A stretch of 64,000 nt of DNA from Magnetospirillum gryphiswaldense MSR-1 v2 (GCF_000513295.1 NC_023065.1:806001-870000), one strand, 5' to 3'. Shown: positions 52,684-61,355, numbered from the stretch's first letter. Made by a program: numbers and translations. Notes: generated by a model from the sequence alone, not told the origin.

Positions 52684-54422
52684 GGCGTGGCTCCGGCGGG
52701 CGGCGGCGGGCGGGGCGCGAACAGGCGCGGCAGCACCTCCGCCGCCGGTCCACGTGCCGCCAGTTTGCCCTTGTCCAACACCACCACGTCGCGGCAGGCC
52801 GGCAGCAGAACGGCGGAATGGGTCACCACCACCACGGTACGGGTGGCGGCCATGGCCTGAAGCGCCGCACGCAAATCTTCCTCGGCGTGGCGATCCAGGC
52901 TGGCGGAAGGTTCGTCCAGCAGCAATACCGCCGGGTTGCCCACCAGGGCGCGGGCGATGGCGATGCGTTGGCGCTGTCCCGCCGACAACCGTGATCCGGC
53001 CTCGCCGATGGTGGTGGCGTAGCCGTCGGGCATGTCGATGATGGTGGAGTGGACACCGGCGGCGGTGGCTGCCTCCAGGATGTCCTGGTCGGAACAGCCG
53101 GGCGCGCCATAGGCGATGTTGTCGCGGATGGTGGTATTGAACAGCAGGGTTTCCTGCGGCACATAGCCGATCCAGGCGGCCAGTTCGTGACGGGTGAACT
53201 GGGCCATGTCGGCGTCATCCAGCAGCACTCGCCCGCCGGTGGGTGGGTACAGTCCCATCAACAGCTTCAGCAGCGTGGTCTTGCCGCTGCCGTTCTTGCC
53301 CAGGATGGCGGTCATGCCGCCGGGCTTGAATTCCAGGCTGGGGATGTCGATGGTGGCCGGCGCATGCGGCTCGGTGCCATAGGTGAAGGTGACGTTCTCC
53401 ACCCGCAGGTTGCCGTGGGGGCGGTCGCGGGCGATGACGCTGACGCTGCGGTCTTCGGGCATGTCGAAGGTTTCGCCCAACCGCGCTACCGCCTGACGGA
53501 AACTGCCAAAACCGCGCCAAGCGCCGACCAACTGGTTGATGGGGCCGTAAAGTCGCGCCGACAGCATGTTGCAGGCGATCAGCGCCCCCATGGACAATTG
53601 GTGGTCGATGATATAGATGGCGCCGATGGTGGTTACCGCCACGTTGGCGACCAAGGTCAGCGCCCCGCCCAGATTGACATAGCCGTCGGAAATGGCGCCG
53701 CGGCGGATGGAATGTTCGATGGCCCCGGCCTGACGTTCTTCCCACAACGGGCGCAACGCCTGATCCAGGGCCACCGCCTTGACGGTGCCGCGCCCGGCGA
53801 TCATTTCCGACACCAGGGCGTCGCGGTTGGCGGTGACGTTCTTTTCCGCCTTGGCCGACTGGTTCAGGCTTTGCCCCGAACGCCAAGCCAGGATGACGAA
53901 GGCGATGAAGGTCAGGGCGAAGACCAGGGCCAGCGGCTGGCCGATGACATAGATGACGCCCAGGAAGATGAACACATAAGGCAGGTCGGTCAGCAGTACC
54001 GCCGAGCCGCCCGACAGGGTGTTGCGCACGGTATCGACGTCTTGGAACAATTGGCGCCAATGGGCGGCGGGGCGGCTTTCCAGAACCCGAAGCGGCAGGC
54101 GGTTCATCTTGTCGAACAGGCGGGTGCCGATTTCCACGTCGATGCGCAGGGCGACCATCTGCATGACTCGACCGCGCGTCTGCTTCAGCACGTAATCGAA
54201 GATCAGCACCAGGGCGACGCCGATCAGCAGGCCCTTCAGGGTTTCCATGGCCGAATGGCCGATGACCCGGTCGTAGACCTGCATGACGAAGATGGGGACG
54301 GCCAAGGCCAAAAGATTGACGAACAGCGCGGTGGCCAGCATCTCGCGCCCGACCGAGCGCAGGGGCGAGACGATTTCCCCTAACCAGCCGGGCTTGTCGT
54401 CGTCGTCCTCTTGGTGGTCCAT
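52680..54422 (-). CDS. Type I secretion ABC transporter (PrtD-like)
   Basis: A 580-residue exporter half-transporter with membrane domain and ATPase. Six membrane helices lie within about residues 28-310 and there is no N-terminal C39 peptidase domain, so it is the PrtD/HasD kind that reads C-terminal secretion signals. Walker A is GKNGSGKT at 375-382, the signature is RLSAGQRQRIAIARAL, Walker B and D-loop are LLLDEPSASLD, and the switch histidine is in VVVTHS. The downstream HlyD and upstream TolC genes complete the system. Confidence 0.95.
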   Translation of the reverse strand: MDHQEDDDDKPGWLGEIVSPLRSVGREMLATALFVNLLALAVPIFVMQVYDRVIGHSAMETLKGLLIGVALVLIFDYVLKQTRGRVMQMVALRIDVEIGTRLFDKMNRLPLRVLESRPAAHWRQLFQDVDTVRNTLSGGSAVLLTDLPYVFIFLGVIYVIGQPLALVFALTFIAFVILAWRSGQSLNQSAKAEKNVTANRDALVSEMIAGRGTVKAVALDQALRPLWEERQAGAIEHSIRRGAISDGYVNLGGALTLVANVAVTTIGAIYIIDHQLSMGALIACNMLSARLYGPINQLVGAWRGFGSFRQAVARLGETFDMPEDRSVSVIARDRPHGNLRVENVTFTYGTEPHAPATIDIPSLEFKPGGMTAILGKNGSGKTTLLKLLMGLYPPTGGRVLLDDADMAQFTRHELAAWIGYVPQETLLFNTTIRDNIAYGAPGCSDQDILEAATAAGVHSTIIDMPDGYATTIGEAGSRLSAGQRQRIAIARALVGNPAVLLLDEPSASLDRHAEEDLRAALQAMAATRTVVVVTHSAVLLPACRDVVVLDKGKLAARGPAAEVLPRLFAPRPPPPAGATP

Positions 54423-54439
54423 GGACCGGCCCGCCCGGC

Positions 54440-55819
54440 TCAGCGCGAGGGCAGGGCGGAAAGGGTGGACGGGCTGTTCAACTGGCCGGTGGGCTTGGGA
54501 TTGCTCATCACCTGGGTGACGCTGTCCATGTTCAGTTCACCCATGGCCGACAGCAGGCTGTAGCCGGCCAGGATCATGTCGTAATAGGCGTTGGCGTGCT
54601 TGATGCGGGCATCGTTGATGCGCATTTCTTCATCCAACACGTCGCGCACGGTGCCGTTGCCGCCTTCCTGGCGCTTGCGGGCGTTCAGCCACACTTCCTC
54701 GGCCATCACGGCGGCGTTTTCCAGCAATACGGTACGCTGGCGGGCGCTGTTGAGGGTGAACCAGGCGGTGCGCGCGGCCTCGGACGCGGCGCGCGCGGCG
54801 TAATCGCGGCTGTCGCGGGCGGCGGCCTGCTGATAGGCGGCCTGGGCCACCTGCGCCTGGGTCTTGAAGCCCGAGAAGATTTCCCAGGACGCGGTCAGCA
54901 GCAAAGACCAGTCGCGGCGCACGCCCAAAGTGGCGTTCTTGTCGTTTTCGTAATTGGCCCGACCGATCAGATCGAGGTTGGGGTAATAGCCGGCCTCGGC
55001 ACCGCGGCGGCGTTCCTCGGCCAGGGCCTCGCCCTTGACCGACATGTCGACCATGGGGTTGTTGCGCTCGGCCAGGGCCACCGCCTCGGTCAACTCGCCG
55101 GGCAGCAAGGCCGACGGCAACGGCGGATCGCTGAAGGCGGCCACATTGGGGGGATGGCCGTACAATTGCTGATAGGTGGCCGTCCAGATGGAGAACTGAC
55201 CCTCGAAATCGACGCGGGCTTCCTTGGCCATCTGCAGGCGCTGCTTGGCCGCCAGCACGTCGGCGGCGACGCCCGAGCCCTTGACCACGCGCTCGTCCTC
55301 CAGGTTCATCTGGTCCTGGACCTTGCGCTCGTTCTCGCGCGCCAGTTGGATCAGGCGGTGATAGCGCAGCACGTTCAGATAGGACTTGATACCCTGCAAC
55401 ATGGTGTTCTGCTGGGTGTCGCGCAGGTCCGAGCCATAATAGGCTTCGGTCAACTTGGCCGATTCCACCGCCGAATCGGTGGAATAGCCGTCGAACAGGC
55501 GCTGCGTCACCACCACGCCCAAGGTTTCGCGCCCCTTATAAAAGGCGTGCCCCTCGGTGCTGCGGCGGGTCGGGCTGTCGACGTATTCGGGGCCGGTATC
55601 GCCGGTCAGTTTGATGGTCGGCAGATAGCCGGCACGGGCGGCGGTGATACCCTCGGCCCCGCCAGCCAAGACGCTCTGCTTCGACTTGATCAGCGGATGG
55701 GTCTCAAGCAGATGTTGCAATTCTTCGGACATGGACTGAGCCTTGGCCGCAGACGAAGGCGCGGTCAGCAGCAACAAGCCCATACCAATGACTAGTAACG
55801 ATGACTGCGAAACCTGCAA
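54440..55819 (-). CDS. TolC-family outer-membrane channel of the type I secretion system
   Basis: A 459-residue outer-membrane efflux protein, first gene of the tolC-ABC-hlyD unit. The signal peptide ends near residue 28 (SSAAKAQ). The mature protein has the duplicated coiled-coil organisation of TolC, with TIKLTGDTGPEY, GVVVTQRLFDGYSTDSAV, LIGRANYENDKNAT and NSARQRTVLLENAAVMAEEVW segments. It gives the secretion route its exit through the outer membrane. The region upstream is an AT-rich divergent promoter region shared with gntR. Confidence 0.93.
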   Translation of the reverse strand: MQVSQSSLLVIGMGLLLLTAPSSAAKAQSMSEELQHLLETHPLIKSKQSVLAGGAEGITAARAGYLPTIKLTGDTGPEYVDSPTRRSTEGHAFYKGRETLGVVVTQRLFDGYSTDSAVESAKLTEAYYGSDLRDTQQNTMLQGIKSYLNVLRYHRLIQLARENERKVQDQMNLEDERVVKGSGVAADVLAAKQRLQMAKEARVDFEGQFSIWTATYQQLYGHPPNVAAFSDPPLPSALLPGELTEAVALAERNNPMVDMSVKGEALAEERRRGAEAGYYPNLDLIGRANYENDKNATLGVRRDWSLLLTASWEIFSGFKTQAQVAQAAYQQAAARDSRDYAARAASEAARTAWFTLNSARQRTVLLENAAVMAEEVWLNARKRQEGGNGTVRDVLDEEMRINDARIKHANAYYDMILAGYSLLSAMGELNMDSVTQVMSNPKPTGQLNSPSTLSALPSR

Positions 55820-56179
55820 AGTCCGCTCCCCAGAAACTACCTGTGCGTTCCGCCCCCGCGGTCCGTCCCGTCAGCTGCACTCGTTTATATACCGGCTTTT
55901 ACCAGCCTGTACATGATCTTTGGCGTCAGGAACCATCAACCCAGATTAAGAGTGATCGCGGCTTCACCAGCCGGCAAGGTCTTTTTCGGCAGGAAAGCCT
56001 CGGCTTGTATGCAATCTTAGATTATAATATTTGTCGGTGCGATGGACATGAACTCGAGTGCATCAAAAAAAATCTACTCATAAGGGATTTTCAGTGATAG
56101 AAATTCCCTCGAACTTAGTATTTTGGGTTGTCGTTTCATGCCAAATTCGTCATCTGGTTGTGCCGGCGGAAAGACCACC
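55820..56179. other. Intergenic region between the type I secretion unit and gntR
   Basis: About 360 bases, AT-rich from about 56010 on. It holds a TATATA stretch suited to leftward transcription of the secretion genes (near 55885-55892), a TATAAT near 56024-56030 facing gntR, and an inverted repeat (56083-56109). No extra gene is evident. Confidence 0.5.
56083..56109 (+). promoter_or_regulatory. Inverted repeat upstream of gntR (possible operator)
   Basis: AGGGATTT (56083-56090) and AAATTCCCT (56101-56109) are inverse copies apart from one extra base. GntR proteins often bind such repeats near their own genes, but the link is inferred. Confidence 0.3.
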
Positions 56180-56722
56180 ATGGCCGAGAGGGTCTGGCTG
56201 CAATTAGCGGCCGAGATCGTGTCGGGTGGGGTGTCGGGCGGGCGCCGTCTGGATGAGGTCGAACAATCCAATCGTCTTGGCGTGTCGCGCACCCCATTGC
56301 GCGAGTCGTTGCGGCAATTGGCGGCCTTGGGCTTGGTTGAAAACCGCCCCCATCGCGGTGTGGTGGTGGCCGATGGTGTCGGCCCGTCGCTTTTTCAGGT
56401 GTTGGCCGAGCTCGAAAGCGCCTGCGCCCGCTCGACCGCCTTGTTGTTGACCGGGGCGCAATGTCGGGAACTGGCATTGATCGAGCCCGAGCATCAGTTG
56501 TTGATGCCGTGGCTGCGCAATGCCTGCGGCAATTCGATCATGCGCAGCCTGCTCAATACCTTGTGGTATCCATTGCTGGCCGATACCGCCCGTCATGGGG
56601 GGCTGGACGTGCGGGACTGTCTGTGCCTGTTGCGCGACGAGGTGGCCGGCGGCAATGCTCTGGCTGCCGGTCAGGCGGCGCAGGCCTATGTCGGGCTGTG
56701 GGCCAAGCGGGTCTTGGGCTGA
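56180..56722 (+). CDS. GntR-family transcriptional regulator, short effector domain
   Basis: About 180 residues. The winged-helix DNA-binding domain of the FadR/GntR type is clear (EVEQSNRLGVSRTPLRESLRQLAALGLVENRPHRGVVVAD). The C-terminal part (about 75-180) resembles an FCD effector domain (SACARSTALLLTGAQCREL) but is shorter than usual, and a full set of metal-binding histidines is not evident. I chose the ATG preceded by GGAAAG; another ATG 14 codons earlier is possible. Its stop abuts the convergent TerC-family gene. Confidence 0.8.
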   Translation: MAERVWLQLAAEIVSGGVSGGRRLDEVEQSNRLGVSRTPLRESLRQLAALGLVENRPHRGVVVADGVGPSLFQVLAELESACARSTALLLTGAQCRELALIEPEHQLLMPWLRNACGNSIMRSLLNTLWYPLLADTARHGGLDVRDCLCLLRDEVAGGNALAAGQAAQAYVGLWAKRVLG

Positions 56723-57334
56723 TCAGGCCTGGGCCAAGGCCAGCACCTGCTGGCCACCGTCCCAGATCATGGTCAGGGCGACGTACAGGATGATCAGCAG
56801 GCCGACATAGGCGACCCAGTGATGGCGCTTCAGCAGGGCGGCGACGGCGTTGGCGGCCACCCCCATCAAGGCTACCGACAGGGCCAGGCCGATGATCATC
56901 ACCATCTGGTGGTCGCGGGCGGCACCGGCCACCGCCAAAACGTTGTCCAGCGACATGGACACGTCGGCGACGACGATCTGGGTGACGGCGGCGGCAAAGC
57001 TTTTTTCACCGGTGGCGGCGGCTTCCTGCTCGCTTTCCTCGGCCTCGTGCATCTTGATTTCGCGCCACAGCTTCCACGACACCCACAGCAGCAGCAGGCC
57101 GCCGGCCAGCAACAGGCCCACCACCTTCAGCAATTGCAGGGTGAAGATGGCGAAGATGATGCGCAAGACGGCGGCGGCGGCGATGCCGATGACGATGGCG
57201 CGGCGGCGCTGGGCCAGCGGCAGGGCGGCGGCGGCCATGCCGACCACCAGGGCGTTGTCGCCGGCCAGGGCCACGTCGATGGCGATGACCTGCAACAGGG
57301 ACGACAGCGAATCGAGGGAGAAAAATTCAAGCAT
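56723..57334 (-). CDS. TerC/YjbE-family membrane protein
   Basis: A 203-residue inner-membrane protein with six or seven helices. The family's acidic membrane motifs are present: VIAIDVALAGDNALVVGMAA near residue 20 and VVADVSMSLDNVLAVAGAA near residue 122. Members of this family have been linked to metal-ion efflux at the membrane; the specific substrate is not shown by the sequence. The gene is convergent with gntR and precedes nothing obviously related. Confidence 0.85.
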   Translation of the reverse strand: MLEFFSLDSLSSLLQVIAIDVALAGDNALVVGMAAAALPLAQRRRAIVIGIAAAAVLRIIFAIFTLQLLKVVGLLLAGGLLLLWVSWKLWREIKMHEAEESEQEAAATGEKSFAAAVTQIVVADVSMSLDNVLAVAGAARDHQMVMIIGLALSVALMGVAANAVAALLKRHHWVAYVGLLIILYVALTMIWDGGQQVLALAQA

Positions 57335-57364
57335 GCGTCTGGGTAAAACTTTCCCTCGTTGCCG

Positions 57365-58615
57365 TCAAGTGACGAACGCGACGCAGGCGGCGACCGCCGC
57401 CAGCAATCCGGCCAAATCGGCGATCAGGCCGGCGGCAAGGGCATGACGCATGCGGCGGATGCCGACGGCGCCGAAATAGACGGCGAGGACGTAAAAGGTG
57501 GTTTCGCTGGAGCCATAGATGGTGCCTAGCAAGATACCGGTGAACGAATCAGGGCCGATGGCCGGATCGTTCATATAAGACGCCAGCAGGCCGAAGGATC
57601 CCGACCCCGACAGCGATCGCAACCCGGCCATGGTCAAGGCTTCCGGCGGGATGCCCAGGGGGGCGGTCAGTCGCGCCAGCGGCGCCAGGATCATGTCGAG
57701 GGCGCCCGATTGCCGCAGCATGGCAATGGCCACCAGGATGGCGACCAGATAGGGAATGATGCGCACGGCGATGGCGAAGCCTTCACGGGCGCCGTCGACG
57801 AAGCACTCATAGATCTTCACCCGCTGGGTCAGGCCATAGCCCAATACGCCGACCATCAGCCCCGGCACGATCCAATGGCCCAGTTCCGCCCCATGGACGG
57901 CCATCAGCGGAATGATGCCGATCAATGCCGCCAGGGCCAGCCAGCCATAGGCGGCGGGCAGGGGCGGCGGGGGCGGTTCAGGGTCTTCCTCGCTGCTCTC
58001 GACCATCGGCGTGGCCGGAGGCGGAGGAAACAACGGCGCCAGCAGCCGGGCGGCGGTAATGGCGACCAGGGCCGATACCAAGGTGGCGGCCAGGGTCGGT
58101 GCGATCACCGCCGCCGGATTGGCCGAGCCGCTGGCGGCGCGAAGGGTGATGACGCTGGTGGGCAGAATGGTCACCGACGCGGTGTTCAGGGCCAGAAACA
58201 AGGCCTGGGGATCACTGGCGCAATCCTTGTGGGGATTGAGCTTTTGCAGATGTTCCATGGCGCGGATGCCGAACGGGGTGGCGGCGTTGCCCAGGCCCAG
58301 CAGGTTGGCGGCGACGTTCATGACCATGGCGCCCATGGCCGGATGGGTGGGCGGCACCTGGGGGAACAGGCGACCCATCAGCGGCGCCAGCAGGCGGGCG
58401 GTGGCCCGGATCATGCCGGCTTCCTCGGCCACCTTCATCAGGCCGAGAAACAGGGCCATCACCCCCACCAGGCCCAAGGCCAGGGGGACGGCGCCTTCCG
58501 CCGCCTTCAGCGCCGCAGTGCTCAACCCGGCCATGGCGCCGGAACCGCCGGTGATTTCGGCTACGGCCGCCACCACCACCGCCGCCCCGATCAGGACAAA
58601 GAAAACCAGATTCAC
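57365..58615 (-). CDS. SpmA/SpmB-like nucleoside-recognition (gate) domain membrane protein
   Basis: A 416-residue membrane protein in which two gate-domain halves are joined, as in fused SpmA-SpmB proteins. The first half has ANLLGLGNAATPFGIRAMEHLQ and the second AGLRSLSGSGSFGLLASYMND and GTIYGSSETTFYVLAVYFGAVG. In Bacillus, SpmA and SpmB affect spore core dehydration; in this non-sporulating bacterium the role is unknown, with small-molecule transport likely. The GTG start, preceded by AAGGGGG, was preferred to a longer frame that would read into the neighbouring promoter region. Confidence 0.85.
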   Translation of the reverse strand: MNLVFFVLIGAAVVVAAVAEITGGSGAMAGLSTAALKAAEGAVPLALGLVGVMALFLGLMKVAEEAGMIRATARLLAPLMGRLFPQVPPTHPAMGAMVMNVAANLLGLGNAATPFGIRAMEHLQKLNPHKDCASDPQALFLALNTASVTILPTSVITLRAASGSANPAAVIAPTLAATLVSALVAITAARLLAPLFPPPPATPMVESSEEDPEPPPPPLPAAYGWLALAALIGIIPLMAVHGAELGHWIVPGLMVGVLGYGLTQRVKIYECFVDGAREGFAIAVRIIPYLVAILVAIAMLRQSGALDMILAPLARLTAPLGIPPEALTMAGLRSLSGSGSFGLLASYMNDPAIGPDSFTGILLGTIYGSSETTFYVLAVYFGAVGIRRMRHALAAGLIADLAGLLAAVAACVAFVT

Positions 58616-58721
58616 GTCGATCCCCCTTGGATCGGCGAAGGCTAACAGAAACCCCGCCCCTTGTCGCCGCCGGGGGGCGTTGCTAAGGTCACAGGTAACG
58701 ATACTGTTTGGGAAGCGGGTC

Positions 58722-59309
58722 ATGACCCTGTCCGGTTTGCGTTTGGCTGTCCTGGTGCTGATGATTCCCGCCGCTGGCTTTGCCGCCGACGATGTGCCGG
58801 CCCGCCTGGACAATGCCCGTGCCGCCTACCAGAAAGGCGACATCGCCCGCGCCGCCCGTGATACCGAGGCGGCGTTGCGGCAGATGCAGGACCGCCTGGG
58901 CAAGATGTTCGCCGAGACCTTGCCGGCCATGGGCGGGCGCTGGAAGGCCGAGCCGGTGGAAACCGACAGCCTGGGCGAAGTTGGTGGCGGGTTGTCGGTG
59001 TCGCGGGCCTTCACCCGCGATGATTCCTCGCTCAACGTCACCTTGTTGCTGGACAGTCCCGAGGTGGCCTCGGCCCTGGCGCAACTGGCCGCCACCCCTG
59101 GTCAGCCCAACGTCAAGAAGATCAAGGCGGCGGGAGAAGATGCGTTGCTCAGGTTCGACGCCGCCACCGGCACCGGCGAGGTGACCATGGTGGTGGCCGG
59201 GCGGGCGGTACTGGAAATCCAGGGCGACAACATCAACAATTCCGACGCGCTGGTGGAAGCCGCCAATGGTTGGAATATCAGCAAGATCAAGGCTTTGCTG
59301 GCTAATTAA
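58722..59309 (+). CDS. Exported protein of unknown function
   Basis: A 195-residue protein with a signal peptide (cleavage after GFAA, residue about 21). The mature part starts with a helical stretch (ARLDNARAAYQKGDIARAARDTEAALRQMQDRL), then a region with several beta-strand-like segments (VSRAFTRDDSSLNVTLLLDS, VTMVVAGRAVLEIQGDNIN). I do not recognise the family. It is divergent from the SpmA/SpmB-like gene and convergent with the DUF2155 gene, with the second 40-bp element between the stops. Confidence 0.75.
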   Translation: MTLSGLRLAVLVLMIPAAGFAADDVPARLDNARAAYQKGDIARAARDTEAALRQMQDRLGKMFAETLPAMGGRWKAEPVETDSLGEVGGGLSVSRAFTRDDSSLNVTLLLDSPEVASALAQLAATPGQPNVKKIKAAGEDALLRFDAATGTGEVTMVVAGRAVLEIQGDNINNSDALVEAANGWNISKIKALLAN

Positions 59310-59318
59310 CGGGGATCT

Positions 59319-59358
59319 GGGAAAAGTACGCCGAGGCAAAGCCGGGGGACTTTTTCAC
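59319..59358. repeat. 40-bp dispersed element, copy 2 (probable bidirectional terminator)
   Basis: Inverted copy of 14719-14758, differing at two positions. GAAAAGT and ACTTTTTC arms enclose a GGC-AAA-GCC inner stem. It starts nine bases after one stop and ends six before the other, so it fills the convergent gap. Confidence 0.75.
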
Positions 59359-59364
59359 GGTTGT

Positions 59365-59748
59365 TCAGCGCGCCTTGCGGCAATCCAGCACCCAGACGTC
59401 GTAGACCGGGTGTTCCATGGCCGACAGCGCCGGACTGGAGGCGAACATCCAGCCGCGGAACACGCCTTGCGCCGGCTGTCCTTGCTTGATGTCCCAGATA
59501 TCGAGAAAGGCGGCGCTTTCGGGGCTTTCCTCGGGGCGGCGCTTCTTGCAGGCGCGGGCCACCACTTCCAGCGTGCCGAAACGCACGGGTTCCCCCACCG
59601 GGGCCTCGATGGTGACGACGCGGGCGGTGATCTTGTCCAAGCCGCCCAGCACGGCCATGTCCAGCGACAGTTCCGGTGCCTGCTGGGCGATGGCGGGCGC
59701 GGTCAGCCACAAAAGTGCCGCGCCGGCGATGGACCAACGACGGATCAT
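59365..59748 (-). CDS. DUF2155 domain exported protein
   Basis: A 127-residue protein with a signal peptide (cleavage near residue 21, PAIAQQ). The mature part matches DUF2155, an alphaproteobacterial family of unknown function: DMAVLGGLDKITARVVTIEAPVGEPVRFGTLEVVARAC, then FRGWMFASSPALSAMEHPVYDVWVLDC. Two conserved cysteines could form a disulfide. Its start overlaps the end of the second mlaD gene by four bases, so it belongs to the NDUFA12-mlaD-mlaD-DUF2155 unit. Confidence 0.87.
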   Translation of the reverse strand: MIRRWSIAGAALLWLTAPAIAQQAPELSLDMAVLGGLDKITARVVTIEAPVGEPVRFGTLEVVARACKKRRPEESPESAAFLDIWDIKQGQPAQGVFRGWMFASSPALSAMEHPVYDVWVLDCRKAR

Positions 59749-60257
59749 TGGGGCGGCGCTTCCACCGGGGCAATAGCGGGCGGGGCCGGCATGGGGGCCG
59801 CGGTGCGCGGGGCGTCGGCGGTGGCCAGGAAGATCAGTTCGCCGACCATTTCCTCGATGGATTTGTAGTCCTTGGTCTTGGCCAACTGGCCGCCATCGGG
59901 CAGGCGGTCCTTGGCCCGACCGGGGATCAGCTTGATGTATTTACCACCCAGCAGGCCCTCGGCGGCGATGGTGGCGGTGGTGTCGGCGGGCAACCGGATA
60001 TCCTGGGCGATGGTCAGCGTGACCACGGCGTTGTAGCTGACCGGGTCCAGGCTCTGGCTGGCCACGGTACCGACCTTGATGCCGTTGATGCGCACGTCGG
60101 CACCGCTGTCCAGGCCGCCGATGCCGGCGAAATGGGCGGTGAGGGTATAACCCTTGACCTCTTCCATGCCGGCGTGGCGCCAGGCGAAGACCAGAAAGAA
60201 ACCGGCCACCGCCAGAACAACCGCCCCCATGATCGTTTCGATGAGATTGCGTCCCAT
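59745..60257 (-). CDS. mlaD: MlaD-like MCE-domain protein, second copy
   Basis: A 170-residue protein with one N-terminal membrane helix (GAVVLAVAGFFLVFAW) and an MCE domain (AHFAGIGGLDSGADVRINGIKVGTV, then AEGLLGGKYIKLIPG). MCE proteins form hexameric rings that carry phospholipids between the membranes as part of the MlaFEDB complex. It follows a closely related copy by 20 bases. The tail is Pro/Ala-rich. No mlaE or mlaF is in the window, so it must use a permease encoded elsewhere or act otherwise. Confidence 0.9.
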   Translation of the reverse strand: MGRNLIETIMGAVVLAVAGFFLVFAWRHAGMEEVKGYTLTAHFAGIGGLDSGADVRINGIKVGTVASQSLDPVSYNAVVTLTIAQDIRLPADTTATIAAEGLLGGKYIKLIPGRAKDRLPDGGQLAKTKDYKSIEEMVGELIFLATADAPRTAAPMPAPPAIAPVEAPPQ

Positions 60258-60277
60258 GATCCCCTCTATGTCGGCGG

Positions 60278-60778
60278 TTAGTTGTTGCTGACCGAGGGCA
60301 ACGGCTTGCCGGCATAGCCGCGCTTGCCCTTGCCCTGCTCGATGATCAGTTCCATCAGGTCTTCGATGACCATGGAATCCTGGGTGTAGATGATGCTGTC
60401 GCCGTCCTGCAGCGGACGATCATCGCCGCCGGGGCCGATTTCGATATATTTGGCCCCCAGCAATCCATCGGTGCGGATCACGGCGGTGGAATCGGCGGGC
60501 AGGGCGACGTTTTCGGCGATTTGCAGACGGGTGACGGCGCGGAATTCCGGGTCCAGGGTTTCTTCCACCACCGACCCGATCTTCACCCCCGACAAACGTA
60601 CCGGGCTGCCGATACTGATGCCATCCAGGCGGTTGAAACGGGCGGTGACGGAATAGCCTTCAATCTGACCGGCTTTGCTGGCGTCCTTGACATAGACCAG
60701 CACCAAAGCCAGCGCCGCCACGGCGACGACGATGGCGCCGGTAACGGTATCGCGTGATCCGCCCTTGGTAACCATCAT
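60278..60778 (-). CDS. mlaD: MlaD-like MCE-domain protein, first copy
   Basis: A 166-residue protein with a membrane helix (TGAIVVAVAALALVLVYV) and an MCE domain: ARFNRLDGISIGSPVRLSGVKIGSVVEE, then RTDGLLGAKYIEIGPGGDD. AAGGGGGAG precedes the start. It shares the domain order and length of the next gene but differs in many positions, so it is an old tandem duplicate. The two may form a mixed ring. It lies 16 bases behind the NDUFA12-like gene. Confidence 0.9.
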   Translation of the reverse strand: MMVTKGGSRDTVTGAIVVAVAALALVLVYVKDASKAGQIEGYSVTARFNRLDGISIGSPVRLSGVKIGSVVEETLDPEFRAVTRLQIAENVALPADSTAVIRTDGLLGAKYIEIGPGGDDRPLQDGDSIIYTQDSMVIEDLMELIIEQGKGKRGYAGKPLPSVSNN

Positions 60779-60794
60779 CTCCCCCTTGGCCGGT

Positions 60795-61145
60795 TTAGGG
60801 CTGCCACGCCTCGTAATCGCCGGCGGCGCGTTCGCGCTGGCCGCCGCGCAGGTCGTGGCCCGGCGGCAGATAGGCGTCGGTGGTGCCGGTGGTATTGATC
60901 TGATGCGGCTTTTGCCATTCGCGGCGGGCCGAATCGGTCAGCGGCGCATCGACGGTGTGATGCAGCCAGGCATGCCATTCCGCCGGTACCGCCGAGGCCT
61001 CGGCGACGCCATTATAGATGACCCAACGCTTGGGACGACGCCCGGCAGGCTTGCCGCGCTCGATATAATAGCGGTTGCCGGCAGTGTCGGTGCCGACCAG
61101 TTTGCCCTTGAGCCAGGTGAACAGCAGAGTTCCAAAGCCGGCCAT
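60795..61145 (-). CDS. NDUFA12-family complex I accessory subunit
   Basis: A 116-residue homologue of mitochondrial NDUFA12 (B17.2), an accessory subunit of NADH:ubiquinone oxidoreductase kept in alphaproteobacteria. Family markers are LVGTDTAGNRYYIERGK, RRPKRWVIYNGVAEASAVPAEWHAWLHH and the tail YLPPGHDLRGGQR. It probably helps assemble the complex near the N-module, as inferred from mitochondria. It starts the minus-strand unit with two mlaD genes and DUF2155 and is divergent from nrdJ. Confidence 0.93.
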   Translation of the reverse strand: MAGFGTLLFTWLKGKLVGTDTAGNRYYIERGKPAGRRPKRWVIYNGVAEASAVPAEWHAWLHHTVDAPLTDSARREWQKPHQINTTGTTDAYLPPGHDLRGGQRERAAGDYEAWQP

Positions 61146-61223
61146 GACGCCCTCTTGTTCTTATGGGAATAAACTTAGGGGCGGACTATGGCAAAAGCCG
61201 GGGCTGGCGTCCAGAGCTTCGCG

Positions 61224-61241
61224 GGGATTTGATCAAATCCC
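61224..61241. promoter_or_regulatory. 18-bp perfect palindrome (unknown operator)
   Basis: GGGATTTGATCAAATCCC reads the same on both strands. It has no loop, so an operator is more likely than a terminator. It contains TTGATCAA, but without the four-base spacing of an FNR site. Confidence 0.4.
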
Positions 61242-61306
61242 GTAAAAAGCGATAATTATTGCATCTATATGATGTGTGAAAATGATGATCTCGGGACAAA
61301 ATGTGG

Positions 61307-61335
61307 TTGCGTCGACGGCGGGGCGGGCATAATCT
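61307..61335 (+). promoter_or_regulatory. Candidate nrdJ promoter
   Basis: TTGCGT (61307-61312) and TAATCT (61330-61335) are 17 bases apart. The predicted start would fall just before the NrdR-like site. Confidence 0.35.
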
Positions 61336-61355
61336 GCGTCTCGGTTCGGGGCGAG

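Noticed and set aside
61224-61241. The 18-bp palindrome as an FNR or NrdR site
   Set aside because: TTGAT and ATCAA overlap without the four-base spacer, and the site does not fit the NrdR consensus.
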